Below, piece by piece: positions 7,029-8,504 of a stretch of DNA of 8,504 nt (within the stretch, counting starts at the first letter, position 1; each line of letters begins with the position of its first letter). A program made the position numbers and the translations under genes. The stretch lies in the NCBI GenBank assembly GCA_011057845.1, contig DSDB01000625.1, positions 1-8,504 on the forward strand, written 5' to 3'. Source of the stretch: Phycisphaerales bacterium (GTDB lineage Bacteria; Planctomycetota; Phycisphaerae; Sedimentisphaerales; Anaerobacaceae). The notes beneath the pieces are model-generated. The model had not been told where the DNA came from, did no database searches, and was given only the letters and a program-made list of their open reading frames with translations.

Positions 7029-8504
7029 TCAGTAGCCGATGGCGCAGCCGTCTTTTCTTGGGTCGGAGCCGCCGAAGTAACGCAGGGGGTTTGTTTCGGC
7101 CCAGATGGCCTGGTAGCCGCCGAAGACTCCGATATCCGGGCGGAGTCGATGACCCATGTTTGCGAGTTGTGCCTTGACGTCTTCGGGGAAGCCCCGTTCA
7201 AAGCCGACGGTTCCGCCATCGACGATGGCGGCGCCGGTGGGGGTGGAACTCTCCGAGTGCATGATGCGGGGCTGGTCGCCGGTCTGCTGGGGGGACATGC
7301 CGAAATCGATGAGGTTCATCAGGACCTGAACGTGGCCCTGCGGCTGGAATTCGCCGCCCATGACGCCGAACGAGAATACGGGGCGGCCGGTCTTCGTCAT
7401 GAAGCCGGGGATGATGGTGTGGAAGGGGCGTTTGTGGGGTTCGAGGCGGTTGAGGTGGTCGGGATGGAGGCTGAACGATTGACCGCGATTCTGCAAGGCG
7501 AAGCCCAGGCCATCCGGGACCATGCGGGAGCCGAAGTGATGGTAGATGCTCTGGATGAGGGAGACCATGTTGCCGTCCTTGTCGGCGGCGGTCAGGTAGA
7601 TCGTCTCGGACGGCCCATGGAGGCGGCCGGCGGCCACCTGCCGGGCGGCCCGGCGGGGGTCGATGAGCCTTGCCCGTTGCCTCGCGTAATCCTTGGAGAT
7701 CAATTGCCGAAGGGGCACGTCGGCGAAGTCCATGTCGGCGTAGTAGACGGCGCGGTCCTCGAAGGCGAGTTTCTTGGCCTCGATGAACAAGTGCAGGTGC
7801 TCGGCGGAATTGGGCTTCATGGAGGCGATGTCGAACGTCTCCAGGAGGTTGAGCATCTGGAGGACGGCGATGCCCTGGCCGTTGGGGGGCAATTGCCAGA
7901 CATCGTAGCCGCGGTAATTGGCGCTGACGGGCTCGATCCAGTCGGCGCGGTGCTCGGCGAAGTCCCGCATGGAGAAGCGGCCGCCGACCTTGTCGCTGAA
8001 CCTGACAATCCGCTCGGCGATTTCGCCCTGGTAGAAGGCCTCGAAGCCGTCGCGGGCGATGATCTCGAAGCATCTCGCCATGTCCGGATTGCGGAAGATG
8101 TCGCCGAATTGGGGCGTCTTACCGTTGGGGGCGAAGACCCTGGCGAGTGTCGGGTGCTCTTGCGGAGTCGCAGTGCGCCAGTCGTCCGCGATGACGGGCG
8201 TGACGCAGAAGCCCTCACGGGCGTGGCCGATGGCCGATTCGAGGACGCGGGCCGGTTTCATGGAGCCCCGTCGGCCAAGCAGGGCGGCCCAGCCGCTGAC
8301 GCAGCCGGGGACGCTCCACGACAGAGGACCGTAGGCAGGCAACTCCTTGAGCCCCAGGTCCTGGGCGTCCTTGAGGCTCCAGCGGTAGGGGGAGCGCCCG
8401 CTGGCGTTGAGGCCCAGCAATTTGCGGTCTTTGGCCGACCAGACGATGGCGAACAGGTCGCCGCCTGGCCCGCAACTCATCGGCTCGGTAACACTGAGGA
8501 CGGC
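7029..8504 (-). CDS. Gamma-glutamyltransferase-family Ntn hydrolase, N-terminus outside window
   Basis: The frame stays open to the right edge (VLSVTEPMSCGPGGDLF), so the Met at 8480 is internal and the N-terminus lies beyond 8504. Residues are counted from that Met. Landmarks of the family are NASGRSP with R29 (the position of the substrate-carboxylate Arg of GGT) and the autocleavage/nucleophile region SETIYLTAADKDGNMVSL. There the likely catalytic Thr is T293 (7602-7604), the new N-terminus of the small subunit. LQNRGQSF (329-336), the oxyanion pair G375-G376 in VMGGEFQPQGH, and the C-terminal SDPRKDGCAIGY also match. GGTs are made as proenzymes, often exported, and hydrolyse or transfer gamma-glutamyl groups, for example from glutathione. 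Several glutamate-contacting residues of the E. coli enzyme are replaced here, so the real substrate may differ. The gene converges on tex with only 3 bp between stops. It is probably active, since nucleophile and oxyanion glycines are kept. Confidence 0.92.
   Translation of the reverse strand, partial: AVLSVTEPMSCGPGGDLFAIVWSAKDRKLLGLNASGRSPYRWSLKDAQDLGLKELPAYGPLSWSVPGCVSGWAALLGRRGSMKPARVLESAIGHAREGFCVTPVIADDWRTATPQEHPTLARVFAPNGKTPQFGDIFRNPDMARCFEIIARDGFEAFYQGEIAERIVRFSDKVGGRFSMRDFAEHRADWIEPVSANYRGYDVWQLPPNGQGIAVLQMLNLLETFDIASMKPNSAEHLHLFIEAKKLAFEDRAVYYADMDFADVPLRQLISKDYARQRARLIDPRRAARQVAAGRLHGPSETIYLTAADKDGNMVSLIQSIYHHFGSRMVPDGLGFALQNRGQSFSLHPDHLNRLEPHKRPFHTIIPGFMTKTGRPVFSFGVMGGEFQPQGHVQVLMNLIDFGMSPQQTGDQPRIMHSESSTPTGAAIVDGGTVGFERGFPEDVKAQLANMGHRLRPDIGVFGGYQAIWAETNPLRYFGGSDPRKDGCAIGY

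Noticed and set aside
7198..8073. 291-codon alternative minus-strand frame within the hydrolase gene
   Set aside because: It overlaps the gamma-glutamyltransferase-family frame, which carries all the family motifs; the alternative is Arg/Pro-rich shadow sequence with none.

Overview
The window is GC-rich and densely coding. Its protein families suggest a bacterium of the Planctomycetota, perhaps a Phycisphaerae-type lineage: a CotH-like protein with tandem lamin-tail domains, exported hypothetical enzymes, and TTG start codons. This placement is inferred from gene style only; no rRNA or marker tree is available here.

Layout. (1) Positions 1-2286, + strand: the C-terminal 761 codons of a large, probably extracytoplasmic protein. 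It holds the end of a CotH-kinase-like domain, a fibronectin-III-like segment and three lamin-tail domains. (2) Positions 2287-2417: a short intergenic stretch with a good sigma70-type promoter (TTGCCA, 17 bp, TATAGT). (3) Positions 2418-7025, + strand: four closely spaced genes that look like one transcription unit. They encode a GNAT acetyltransferase, a secreted 530-aa protein that reads as an (alpha/alpha) toroid carbohydrate-active enzyme of unrecognised family, a 60-aa secreted mini-protein whose second half looks like the C-terminal tail of a VOC/glyoxalase domain, and the transcription accessory protein Tex. The gaps between them are 21, 30 and 21 bp, and each of the last three has a clear Shine-Dalgarno sequence. 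(4) Positions 7029-8504, - strand: most of a divergent gamma-glutamyltransferase-family Ntn hydrolase. It converges on tex with 3 bp between the stop codons, and its N-terminus lies beyond the right edge.

No tRNA, rRNA, CRISPR array, insertion sequence or phage gene was seen, and the whole window reads as normal chromosomal sequence. I found no obvious multi-gene novel system. The items most worth following up are the unassigned secreted toroid protein, the apparent VOC deletion relic that kept an export signal and a ribosome binding site, the changed substrate-pocket residues of the gamma-glutamyltransferase relative, and the promoter that moves the GNAT start downstream.
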